Shown: one piece after another, positions 1-5,774 of the stretch
Layout of the letters: each line of letters begins with the position of its first letter
How positions within the stretch are numbered: the stretch's first letter is position 1
Assembly: GCA_029941095.1 (NCBI GenBank)
Contig: JAPYRO010000015.1
Location: forward strand, 1-13,870
Direction: 5' to 3'
From: Dehalococcoidia bacterium
GTDB taxonomy: Bacteria > Chloroflexota > Dehalococcoidia > UBA6926
Length of the DNA stretch: 13,870 nucleotides
Notes under the pieces: generated by a model
The model's input: the letters and a program-made list of their open reading frames with translations, nothing else
What the model was told of the DNA's origin: nothing
Database searches by the model: none
Position numbers and translations under genes: made by a program

Positions 1-1
1 G

Positions 2-106
2 ACTTATGCACAAAAAGGAATTGAAGCTATAGAAACATCCCCTAAAAGCCCTGCTCGCGATTCTCTGCAAGAGATAGCTCAATTCGTTATAGAAAGAAAA
101 ATTTAA
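2..106 (+). CDS. Polyprenyl diphosphate synthase, C-terminal fragment (5' end outside window)
   Basis: An open frame enters from the left edge and encodes 34 residues ending in TAA at 104-106. The peptide contains YAQKGIEAIETSPKSPARDS and ends in FVIERKI. This resembles the extreme C-terminus of trans-polyprenyl diphosphate synthases (IspA/IspB/HepT-type), where an Ala-rich helix is followed by a 'lP-S-AR-L--la-fvi-R' pattern. Such enzymes condense isopentenyl diphosphate with allylic diphosphates to make quinone side chains or lipid carriers. The Asp-rich catalytic motifs lie outside the window, so product chain length cannot be judged. The call rests only on this short tail. The gene is convergent with the ABC-F gene, with 29 bases between the two stops and no clear terminator hairpin. 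Confidence 0.6.
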   Translation, partial: TYAQKGIEAIETSPKSPARDSLQEIAQFVIERKI

Positions 107-135
107 ATAGGTAAGGCTTTGAATCATGAGTAGGT

Positions 136-2058
136 TTATGTATCTATTTTGAGAGTTTCAAGCTGATCTGATAAATCTCCCCATTCTGCTAGTAAATTGG
201 CTGCTTGTTTTTGTAGAGTTTTATGTTGTTTAGCAGATTCTTTAAGTTGCTCTTGAGTATCAAAGTTTGCTGGATTTACAAACATTGATTCCACCTTTTT
301 GATATGGGAATCGGTGGTTGATAGTTCTGATTCAATTAACTTGATTCGTTTACTAATAATTTTTTTCTGGGTTTGCAGTTTTTGTTTTGCTATTTTCTCA
401 GATGAACTTGGTTTTCGGGGCCGCTTTAATCCTTCTGCAGATTTTAATTTAGATTTATTAACGTCCAGCGAGGTTAAATAAGATTCATAATTCCCTTCAA
501 AAACTGTGGGAGTGCCATTTTCTATACTTATTATTTTATTGGCAACTTCTTTTATTAACATACGATCGTGGGTAATAAAGCAAAGAGTTCCCTCGTAATC
601 ACTTAAAGCATCCGTTAATATCTCTCTAGAAGCTATATCTAAATGGTTTGTGGGCTCGTCTAAGAATAGTAAATTAATAGGCTGTAGTAGTAACTTAGCG
701 AGAGCAATTCGTGCCTTTTCTCCACCTGATAATACAGATATTTTCTTATTTATGTCATCTCCACTAAATAGAAATCCCCCTAGTATATTCCGGAGGTTTT
801 GAGTCTTTTGTGTCTTAGAGGATTCTTGTAATTCTTGTATGAGAGTATTGTTAACGTTAAGTAATTCAAGTAAATGCTGAGCATAGTATCCACTTACCAC
901 ATTCATACCAAGGTTACGTGTTCCATTGTCAAAAGGGATTACGCCAGCAAGTACTTTTAGAATAGTTGATTTTCCTGCCCCATTGGGGCCTACTAATGCT
1001 ATTTTATCTCCGCGGTTTAATGATAGATTCACTTGATTCAAAACGAGATTCTCAGAATAAGATTTATGGATATTCTCTAATTTAATTACATCGTATCCGC
1101 TTCTAGGAGGTTGCGGGAACGAGTACCTGATCTTTTTGGTTATCCTAGGAATATCGACAGTTTCTATTTTCCCTAGAGCTTTTAATCTACTTTGTACTTG
1201 ACGTGCCTTACTAGCTTTAGATCGGAAACGTTCGACGAATTCCATTTGTTTCTCGATATGTTTTTCCACCCTTTTTGCAGTTGCCTGCTTTGTAATCAGG
1301 GTGGATTCTCTCAATTTTATATAGTCATCGTATGATCCATTTTGGATAGTTACTTCCCTAGGTTCTATCGCTAATATCTTAGTGGCAACGGAGTTCAGAA
1401 AAGCTCTATCATGAGATGTAACAATGATGATTCCGTTAAAGTGTAGTAAGTATTTTTCGAACCATATTGTTGCATCTAGGTCGAGATGGTTGGTAGGTTC
1501 ATCTAAAAGTAATACATCTGGTTTGGAAAAGAGTATTTTCCCCAGTGCGGCTTTCATAACCCAGCCTCCGCTAAATTCTTTAACAGGTCTGTAAAAATCC
1601 CCCTCTTTAAATCCTAGTCCTGATAATATTGCTTTAGCTTCATGCTCTGAATATTTTTCGTCATAGGTTTCTAATAAGTTATTAATTTCTCCAAGGCGGG
1701 TTAGTAGTACATTATTTTCAGCGTAATTGGATGTTTCAGCGAGATTATTGTGTATATCAATTAACTCTTTCCTAAGAGAGATGATGTCACTTGGTTCTTC
1801 TAGTAGGTCTGCTATTAAAGTTTGGTTATCGGATGTTAATATTTCTTGTTCTAAATATGAAATAACAAGATTCTTATTAAGGGTTATTTGCCCACTGTCA
1901 GAGTTTACAACTCCTGAAATTATTTGCATCAGAGTAGATTTACCTGAGCCATTTGCACCTATAAGCGCAATTCGATCACCTCGGTTAGCAGTAAATGAAA
2001 TGTTAGAGAACAGTAACCTGTCTCCATATCCTTTGCTTAGATTTGTTATTTTTAGCAT
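136..2058 (-). CDS. ABC-F family ATPase (ribosome-associated, YheS/Uup/YdiF-like)
   Basis: The protein has 640 residues with two ATP-binding cassettes and no membrane segment, the layout of ABC-F proteins that act at the ribosomal E site. Cassette 1 has Walker A GANGSGKS at 34-41, signature FSGGW at 162-166, Walker B ending in catalytic E187, and switch H216. Cassette 2 has GPNGAGKS at 357-364, LSGGE at 443-447, E468 and H497. The linker at about 250-310 is basic and helical (KASKARQVQSRLKAL), as in the family's tRNA-interaction motif. A lysine-rich predicted coiled coil fills about 555-635, typical of YheS, Uup and YdiF members. The start is ATG at 2058. The gene follows rsmI by 47 bases, so co-transcription is likely. 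Translation quality control is more likely than antibiotic resistance, but sequence alone cannot separate these roles. Confidence 0.93.
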   Translation of the reverse strand: MLKITNLSKGYGDRLLFSNISFTANRGDRIALIGANGSGKSTLMQIISGVVNSDSGQITLNKNLVISYLEQEILTSDNQTLIADLLEEPSDIISLRKELIDIHNNLAETSNYAENNVLLTRLGEINNLLETYDEKYSEHEAKAILSGLGFKEGDFYRPVKEFSGGWVMKAALGKILFSKPDVLLLDEPTNHLDLDATIWFEKYLLHFNGIIIVTSHDRAFLNSVATKILAIEPREVTIQNGSYDDYIKLRESTLITKQATAKRVEKHIEKQMEFVERFRSKASKARQVQSRLKALGKIETVDIPRITKKIRYSFPQPPRSGYDVIKLENIHKSYSENLVLNQVNLSLNRGDKIALVGPNGAGKSTILKVLAGVIPFDNGTRNLGMNVVSGYYAQHLLELLNVNNTLIQELQESSKTQKTQNLRNILGGFLFSGDDINKKISVLSGGEKARIALAKLLLQPINLLFLDEPTNHLDIASREILTDALSDYEGTLCFITHDRMLIKEVANKIISIENGTPTVFEGNYESYLTSLDVNKSKLKSAEGLKRPRKPSSSEKIAKQKLQTQKKIISKRIKLIESELSTTDSHIKKVESMFVNPANFDTQEQLKESAKQHKTLQKQAANLLAEWGDLSDQLETLKIDT

Positions 2059-2105
2059 CTGGTTCTACTCATTGATAGTTCGCCGAAAACCATTCAATTT
2101 CACGT

Positions 2106-2777
2106 TCATTTATTCCCTTCGATAAGGACAGTGAACTCTCCCCTAGGTTTAGTAAAATGTGCGATAGCATCGGACACCACACCTCTATAAATCTCCTCGT
2201 AGAATTTTGTCATTTCTCTGCCAATAACAAGTTTTCTATTGCCAAGGATCTCTTGAATAATGTTCAAACTATCTACAATTCGGTGAGGTGATTCATAAAA
2301 TATAATAGGGCTCCGATTTTCCAGTACTTCTGCAAACATTTTACGTCTTTCATTTTTTTTCCTAGGTAGAAACCCTAAGAATATAAATTTATCTGCTGGA
2401 ACTCCAGCTACCGAAACAATAGATGCAACAGCATTGGGGCCAGGGACAGGCGTTACAATATGTCCAGCATGAACCACGGCTTCGACAAGCGCAGATCCAG
2501 GATCATGAAAAGCTGGGGTCCCAGCTTCCGAAACAATCGCGACATCATTGGATTCAAGCTCCCGCAAAATACGATCAATCCGCTTGGCATGATTCCATTC
2601 TAGGTAACTCATAGTTTTTGTTATTATTTCGTAACGATTCAGTAAGATACTAGTTTTCCTTGTATCCTCACACAGAATAAGTGATACCTCAGACAAGATT
2701 CGCACCCCTCTGTAAGAAAAATCTTCCAGATTACCTATCGGGGTCGCTACCACATATAAAATTCCCAAATTTAACAC
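2106..2777 (-). CDS. rsmI: RsmI, 16S rRNA (cytidine1402-2'-O)-methyltransferase, short form
   Basis: This 223-residue SAM-dependent methyltransferase of the tetrapyrrole methylase fold should modify C1402 of 16S rRNA in the decoding centre. Family motifs appear in order: VATPIGNLEDFS (10-21), CEDTRKTSILLNRY (36-49), VSEAGTPAFHDPG (82-94), VPGPNAVASI (111-120), FLGFLPRK (133-140) and FYESPHRI (160-167). The chain stops just after the GEFTVLIEG strand, so it lacks roughly 60 C-terminal residues present in the approximately 286-residue E. coli protein. Only 47 bases separate its stop from the next gene, leaving no room for a broken remainder. The first plausible start is GTG at 2777 with a weak ribosome site; the family usually starts near the LYVVATPIGN block, so a start a few codons later is possible. 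Confidence 0.93.
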   Translation of the reverse strand: MLNLGILYVVATPIGNLEDFSYRGVRILSEVSLILCEDTRKTSILLNRYEIITKTMSYLEWNHAKRIDRILRELESNDVAIVSEAGTPAFHDPGSALVEAVVHAGHIVTPVPGPNAVASIVSVAGVPADKFIFLGFLPRKKNERRKMFAEVLENRSPIIFYESPHRIVDSLNIIQEILGNRKLVIGREMTKFYEEIYRGVVSDAIAHFTKPRGEFTVLIEGNK

Positions 2778-2789
2778 CTTATTATTTCA

Positions 2790-2817
2790 ATTATCAATCA
2801 ACCATGCTTATAAGCAA
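2790..2817 (-). promoter_or_regulatory. Weak candidate promoter for rsmI with a 12-bp palindrome in its spacer
   Basis: On the minus strand, TTGCTT (2812-2817) and GATAAT (2790-2795) are 16 bases apart, about 12 bases upstream of the GTG start. The -35 match is poor (3 of 6) and the -10 is good (5 of 6). A perfect palindrome, TGCTTATAAGCA, lies at 2805-2816 across the -35 and spacer. The promoter reading is inference. Confidence 0.3.
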
Positions 2818-2849
2818 CCGCAAATTCATTGGTAAAGTGCCTTCTTCGG

Positions 2850-2878
2850 TTGACGCCTTATACTACGATTTCTATAAT
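2850..2878 (+). promoter_or_regulatory. Strong sigma70-type promoter for the desulforedoxin-like pair
   Basis: TTGACG (2850-2855, 5 of 6) and TATAAT (2873-2878, 6 of 6) are separated by exactly 17 bases. This predicts transcription from about 2885 and a leader of about 47 bases ending in the GGAGGA ribosome site at 2915-2920. It is the best promoter match in the window, suggesting that the two small downstream genes are well expressed. Confidence 0.75.
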
Positions 2879-2931
2879 TATCTCACTAATATATTTAAAT
2901 ATAACCCTACGTTCGGAGGATATAACTAGCG

Positions 2932-3048
2932 ATGGCAAACCAAATGGGAAAAAGATACAGCTGTGGTACGTGCGAAGCTGAGGTAGTAGTTACCAAAGCG
3001 GGGGATGGTGAACTCCAATGTCACGGCCAATCAATGACCGTGAAATAA
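2932..3048 (+). CDS. Desulforedoxin-like metal-binding miniprotein, Cys-Cys-Cys-His variant
   Basis: This 38-residue protein starts at ATG 2932, eleven bases after a GGAGGA ribosome site, and ends TAA at 3046-3048. It matches the desulforedoxin (desulfoferrodoxin N-terminal) pattern: GKRYSCGTC (6-14), a short beta region, then LQCHGQSM (28-35). Classical desulforedoxin binds iron through CxxC and an adjacent CC pair. Here the ligands would be C11, C14, C30 and H31, so the fourth ligand position is His. That could tune redox potential or favour zinc over iron, which is inference. A stand-alone domain this size suggests a small, possibly homodimeric, cytoplasmic electron carrier or metal-site protein. 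It is co-transcribed with a CC-type paralogue 19 bases downstream. It is easily missed because of its length. Confidence 0.82.
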   Translation: MANQMGKRYSCGTCEAEVVVTKAGDGELQCHGQSMTVK

Positions 3049-3067
3049 TATAAGGGGAGATTAACAA

Positions 3068-3211
3068 ATGGCAATTGAACTCGGTAAACGTTACGAATGC
3101 ACTTCGTGTGGCACTCAAGCTCTAGCAACCAAAGCGACCGATGGTACTTTGATTTGTTGTGATAACGATATGGAACTGCAAGGACAAAGAAGGGTTCCTT
3201 CCGCGGATTAA
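3068..3211 (+). CDS. Desulforedoxin-like metal-binding miniprotein, classical four-Cys type
   Basis: This 47-residue protein starts at ATG 3068, preceded by GGGGAG at 3054-3059 with 8-base spacing, and ends TAA at 3209-3211. GKRYECTSCG (6-15) and LICCDNDM (28-35) give the four expected ligands C11, C14, C30 and C31 for a tetrahedral Fe(Cys)4 desulforedoxin site. Glycine normally follows the CC pair in the family, but here Asp does. A basic tail, GQRRVPSAD, extends beyond the core. It is paralogous to the gene just upstream (shared GKRY-C--C, TKA-DG-L, and M two to four residues after the ligands). Likely roles are electron transfer in oxygen or superoxide defence, or metal handling. No desulfoferrodoxin catalytic domain or rubrerythrin lies beside it, so the partner is unknown. 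Confidence 0.85.
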   Translation: MAIELGKRYECTSCGTQALATKATDGTLICCDNDMELQGQRRVPSAD

Positions 3212-3273
3212 CAACCCTTAGTTGGGCTCCTGTGTAATATCTAGGTATTCGGGGGTGAAGTTCCTGAGAAAAC

Positions 3274-3900
3274 TTATTTATATTTTCGCAGTACTCCTAC
3301 TACTCTTCCTTTTATCTGAACATTTTTTGCATCGACAAAAATTGGACTCATGGATGAGTTTTCAGGTTGGAGTCTTATTTTATCCCCTTCAGGGAAAAAC
3401 CTTTTTAAAGTTGTTTCTTCCTCTTGAATCAACCAAACAGCAACCATCTCACCCGTCTCCGCATGTTCTTGAGACTTAATAACAACATAGTCTCCATCTT
3501 TAATAAGAGCATCTATCATTGAGTCCCCTTTTACGTGCAACGCAAACACAGGGGTTTGTAAATCCACAAAACTAGGATCTACCTCAATAGTGTTATCTTC
3601 TAACATCGTTTGATCTTGGGGAAAGACAGGCAACGGCTGTCCCGCGGATATGGAACCAAGCAAAGGGATTCGGGCCGTGCTCAAGCGATGGCCAATTAAT
3701 TCAATACCTCTAGAGATTTCCTTAGATCGCTTTAGATATCCCATCTTACTAAGAGCCTCTAAATTATAGTCCACTACACTTGTAGAACTAATGGAGCATC
3801 CTTCCTGAATATCTCTAACACTAGGAGGATAACCTTTTCCATCTATGAATCCTCCTATGAATTCTAAGATATCTTGCTGCCTTTGACGCAAATTTGCCAT
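3274..3900 (-). CDS. lexA: LexA SOS-response repressor
   Basis: This 208-residue transcriptional repressor cleaves itself when stimulated by RecA-ssDNA. The N-terminal winged-helix DNA-binding domain (1-70) includes RQRQQDILEFI, GYPPSVRDI and STSVVDYNLEALSKMGYLKR. The cleavage site is A86-G87 in SISAGQPLP. The peptidase domain has nucleophile S127 in VKGDSM and general-base lysine K166 in TTLKRFF. Length and layout match canonical LexA. ATG at 3900 is preceded by AAGGAG (3907-3912 on the complement) with 6-base spacing, a strong ribosome site. The gene appears to be a single unit. Its promoter and an SOS box lie directly upstream, indicating negative autoregulation. It is convergent with the desulforedoxin-like pair. 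Confidence 0.97.
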   Translation of the reverse strand: MANLRQRQQDILEFIGGFIDGKGYPPSVRDIQEGCSISSTSVVDYNLEALSKMGYLKRSKEISRGIELIGHRLSTARIPLLGSISAGQPLPVFPQDQTMLEDNTIEVDPSFVDLQTPVFALHVKGDSMIDALIKDGDYVVIKSQEHAETGEMVAVWLIQEEETTLKRFFPEGDKIRLQPENSSMSPIFVDAKNVQIKGRVVGVLRKYK

Positions 3901-3948
3901 TTTATACTCCTTACGGCCTCCTAATCAGTATCGGAAAAACCTATTACC

Positions 3949-3960
3949 GAACTCATGTTC
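3949..3960. promoter_or_regulatory. LexA operator (SOS box) at the lexA promoter
   Basis: GAACTCATGTTC is a perfect GAAC-N4-GTTC dyad, and the preceding base extends it to CGAAC on the plus strand. This fits the Gram-positive-type SOS box (CGAAC-N4-GTTCG) except for the final G. Two bases separate it from the lexA -10, so bound LexA would cover the transcription start. It lies 49 bases from the lexA start codon. Confidence 0.82.
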
Positions 3961-3962
3961 TT

Positions 3963-3991
3963 ATTATATTAGCACAATTGATCTATATTAA
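3963..3991 (-). promoter_or_regulatory. lexA promoter
   Basis: On the minus strand, TTAATA (3986-3991, 4 of 6) and a perfect TATAAT (3963-3968) are separated by 17 bases. The SOS box begins two bases downstream of the -10, the expected geometry for autorepression. Confidence 0.65.
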
Positions 3992-4003
3992 AAACCAAAA
4001 CTA

Positions 4004-4034
4004 TTGATCACCATTTGAATTAAAGTAATATAAT
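4004..4034 (+). promoter_or_regulatory. Candidate promoter for the thioesterase unit
   Basis: TATAAT at 4029-4034 is perfect. The nearest -35-like element is TTGATC at 4004-4009 with a long 19-base spacer, so the -35 is uncertain. The start would fall near 4041, leaving a leader of about 15 bases containing AGGAG (4044-4048). The SOS box lies well upstream of this element, so LexA control of this direction is unlikely. Confidence 0.4.
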
Positions 4035-4055
4035 TATGAAGATAGGAGATCAATA

Positions 4056-4481
4056 ATGAACAACCAAAAAGAAGATAGCTCTCTGCCTCGCCTACCAGAA
4101 TGGATGAACGCAGAACTCATAAAAAAAGCAGCCGGAGAAGCTGTAGTACGAATGCCTGTTTTACCTCATTTAACCCATGCTGAAGAAAATCCTAGAGTGG
4201 CCGGAGGGGTCATCATGTCGTTGCTTGACTACACCATACACCACGCATTGGACAGTTTATTGGATGAATACGAGTACCACGCCACAATAGAGATGAAAAT
4301 CAATTTTATTCGGCCCGGAACAGCTGGAACTTTGAGATCAGAAGCAAAAATAATCAACAAGGGTAAAACAGTATCCATCGCCGAAGGAACTGTCTTTCAA
4401 GAAGAAACAGGCAAAATTGTAGCAAAAACCCTATCTACGGAGACCTACATTAGTGCTAAACCTAAAGATGAAAAACAATAG
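4056..4481 (+). CDS. PaaI-like hotdog-fold acyl-CoA thioesterase
   Basis: This 141-residue single-domain hotdog protein probably hydrolyses acyl- or aryl-CoA thioesters in the cytoplasm. The active-site helix region, RVAGGVIMSLLDYTIHHAL (47-65), has the PaaI/YdiI-type GG (50-51) followed by an acidic residue, D58, seven residues after the second glycine, where the family places its catalytic Asp/Glu. The beta sheet EMKINFIRPGTAGTL (79-93) and SIAEGTVFQEETGKIVAKT are typical of the fold. ATG at 4056 has AGGAG 7 bases upstream. The gene is divergent from lexA and 6 bases upstream of a zinc-ribbon membrane protein gene, so the two are probably co-translated. The natural substrate cannot be read from the sequence. 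Confidence 0.88.
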   Translation: MNNQKEDSSLPRLPEWMNAELIKKAAGEAVVRMPVLPHLTHAEENPRVAGGVIMSLLDYTIHHALDSLLDEYEYHATIEMKINFIRPGTAGTLRSEAKIINKGKTVSIAEGTVFQEETGKIVAKTLSTETYISAKPKDEKQ

Positions 4482-4487
4482 CAAAGC

Positions 4488-4934
4488 ATGAACAACCAAT
4501 CAAAAATCTGGACCTGCTCAAATTGCGGTATTGAATCGAACATCAACTGTAAAACGTGTGATGCTCATCTTACTGAACGAGATCGTTCATTAAAGAAATG
4601 CGAGACCTGCGGCGCCCCCGTAGATAAATCTTTATTTGACTGTAAGCAATGTGACAGCAGTAGTACTTTAAACATAGCTAAAGGAATACTGGATAATCCT
4701 TTGAAACAATTGTGGGTCAGAAGATCTTTTAAGCTCCTTAGATTAATCACAGGAACTACCCAGATGATTGGATTGATCACTATAGCAATAAGCTGTTCTA
4801 TATCGGGCGGGGAGGGCACAATATCTAACTCAGGTCCATCAATAGAGCAAATGCAATTATTTGGATTTGGAGCTTTCTTTGGTCTAATACCTTTGCAAAT
4901 CTATCTAATCAAAAGAATAACTGCTTTAGAGTAA
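4488..4934 (+). CDS. Zinc-ribbon protein with two C-terminal membrane segments, function unknown
   Basis: I do not recognise a named family for this 148-residue protein. The N-terminal half has four CxxC knuckles, C10-C13, C21-C24, C38-C41 and C52-C55, enough for two zinc-ribbon or rubredoxin-like sites. The second half is hydrophobic, with likely membrane helices at about 83-105 and 124-142 joined by a small, Gly/Ser-rich polar loop. The knuckles would sit on one face of the membrane with only a short tail after the second helix. ATG at 4488 lies 6 bases after the thioesterase stop with no clear ribosome site, so translation is probably coupled. Zinc-ribbon-plus-TM proteins are common and functionally diverse, so any role in lipid or CoA metabolism is only suggested by the neighbour. 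Confidence 0.7.
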   Translation: MNNQSKIWTCSNCGIESNINCKTCDAHLTERDRSLKKCETCGAPVDKSLFDCKQCDSSSTLNIAKGILDNPLKQLWVRRSFKLLRLITGTTQMIGLITIAISCSISGGEGTISNSGPSIEQMQLFGFGAFFGLIPLQIYLIKRITALE

Positions 4935-4951
4935 ATACCGTAATATTTACT
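4930..4951. repeat. Inverted repeat spanning both convergent stop codons, weak bidirectional terminator candidate
   Basis: AGTAAAT (4930-4936) and ATTTACT (4945-4951) form a perfect 7-bp inverted repeat with an 8-base loop. It contains the stop codons of the zinc-ribbon gene and of recO. The stem is AT-rich and no T-run follows on either strand, so an intrinsic terminator role is doubtful. Confidence 0.3.
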
Positions 4952-5765
4952 GTTTCAAAGAATGGCGAACTTGGTCCAAAAAAACGAGTGCTTCAATTGG
5001 CTTGTCAACAATGTAACTGATATACCATCTCGATACGCTCTCTAACTCAGATAACCAATCACCATCAATAACTAGGCCTGTTAATTTGGCTACAGGGTTG
5101 CTCCGAATATAATTCATTAGCAACAATGTATCTCCAGTAATCGATCTAACCCAGTTGCTATGAGAGAGACTACATTCAGAACACAGTAAGCCTCCAGAAG
5201 CCGCACTAAACGGGTATTTCTGGCCCCTACTAGGATTAATCTCTATACCGCAATCAGCACACCTTTGTAGGGCTGGGCTAAACCCTGTTTCTTCAAGCAA
5301 TTTTATTTCAAAGATTCTCATTATAAGATCTCCGTTGGAAGCTAATTCATCCTGCTGGGTTAGTATCGCTAAAGTAAGATCAAGCATATCAGGCTGAGGA
5401 TCTGCATCCTGTAAAAAATGGTCGACGAGATCAGCCACATATATACTCTCAGCCATTTTCTTTAGATCATTTTTTATTGTTTTAAAGGGGACCAGTATTT
5501 GCCCTTGAATAACTGAATCAAGGCTTCTTCCTCTAATAATCAGGTAATCACCATATACTAAAGGCTCCAGATGGCCACCTAACTTTGTCTTGGTTTTCCT
5601 CGCCCCGCGAACACTGAAGACCAATTTCCCGTATTCCTTGGTAAAAACTGTCACCAATCTATCTGATTCACCCATATCCCTATGTTTAAGCACCAATCCT
5701 TTAACACGATAGTGAGATGATCGCGTTAAATTGGACGGGGAACTATTTTTGTTAAAATAACTCAT
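4947..5765 (-). CDS. recO: RecO, DNA repair protein (RecFOR pathway)
   Basis: This recombination mediator anneals ssDNA and, with RecR, helps load RecA onto SSB-coated gaps. It has 272 residues from ATG 5765; the frame can also open at TTG 5768. The N-terminal OB-fold is visible as YRVKGLVLKHRDMGESDRLV (20-39 counted from the TTG) and TVFTKEYGKLVFSVRGARK. The helical C-terminal domain includes a zinc site, C170, C173, C196 and C199. About 17 residues precede the usual RecO start block and are rich in Asn and Ser, a small lineage-specific extension. The gene is last in a minus-strand series and starts 9 bases after the crotonase stop. RecR lies two genes upstream, so two partners of the pathway share one transcription unit. 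Confidence 0.93.
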   Translation of the reverse strand: MSYFNKNSSPSNLTRSSHYRVKGLVLKHRDMGESDRLVTVFTKEYGKLVFSVRGARKTKTKLGGHLEPLVYGDYLIIRGRSLDSVIQGQILVPFKTIKNDLKKMAESIYVADLVDHFLQDADPQPDMLDLTLAILTQQDELASNGDLIMRIFEIKLLEETGFSPALQRCADCGIEINPSRGQKYPFSAASGGLLCSECSLSHSNWVRSITGDTLLLMNYIRSNPVAKLTGLVIDGDWLSELESVSRWYISYIVDKPIEALVFLDQVRHSLKQ

Positions 5766-5774
5766 CAATCTAGT

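Noticed and set aside
136..2058. Antibiotic-resistance ABC-F protein
   Set aside because: The coiled-coil tail and the context beside rsmI fit housekeeping YheS/Uup/YdiF types; no drug-resistance subgroup feature can be read from the sequence alone.
1727..2125. 132-residue plus-strand open frame over the start of the ABC-F gene and the end of rsmI
   Set aside because: It is antisense to the conserved Walker A region of the ABC-F protein; its composition looks like a reverse-strand shadow.
2681..2929. 82-residue plus-strand open frame leading into the desulforedoxin pair
   Set aside because: It overlaps the start of rsmI and contains the whole -35/-10 promoter, has no ribosome site and shows no domain.
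3186..3232. Short hairpins near the end of the second desulforedoxin gene as a terminator
   Set aside because: The stems are only 4-5 bp, one lies inside the coding sequence, and no T-run follows.
3222..3479. 85-residue plus-strand frame with a hydrophobic stretch resembling a signal or membrane segment
   Set aside because: It is antisense to the 3' end of lexA; the hydrophobic run is the complement of the charged LexA C-terminus.
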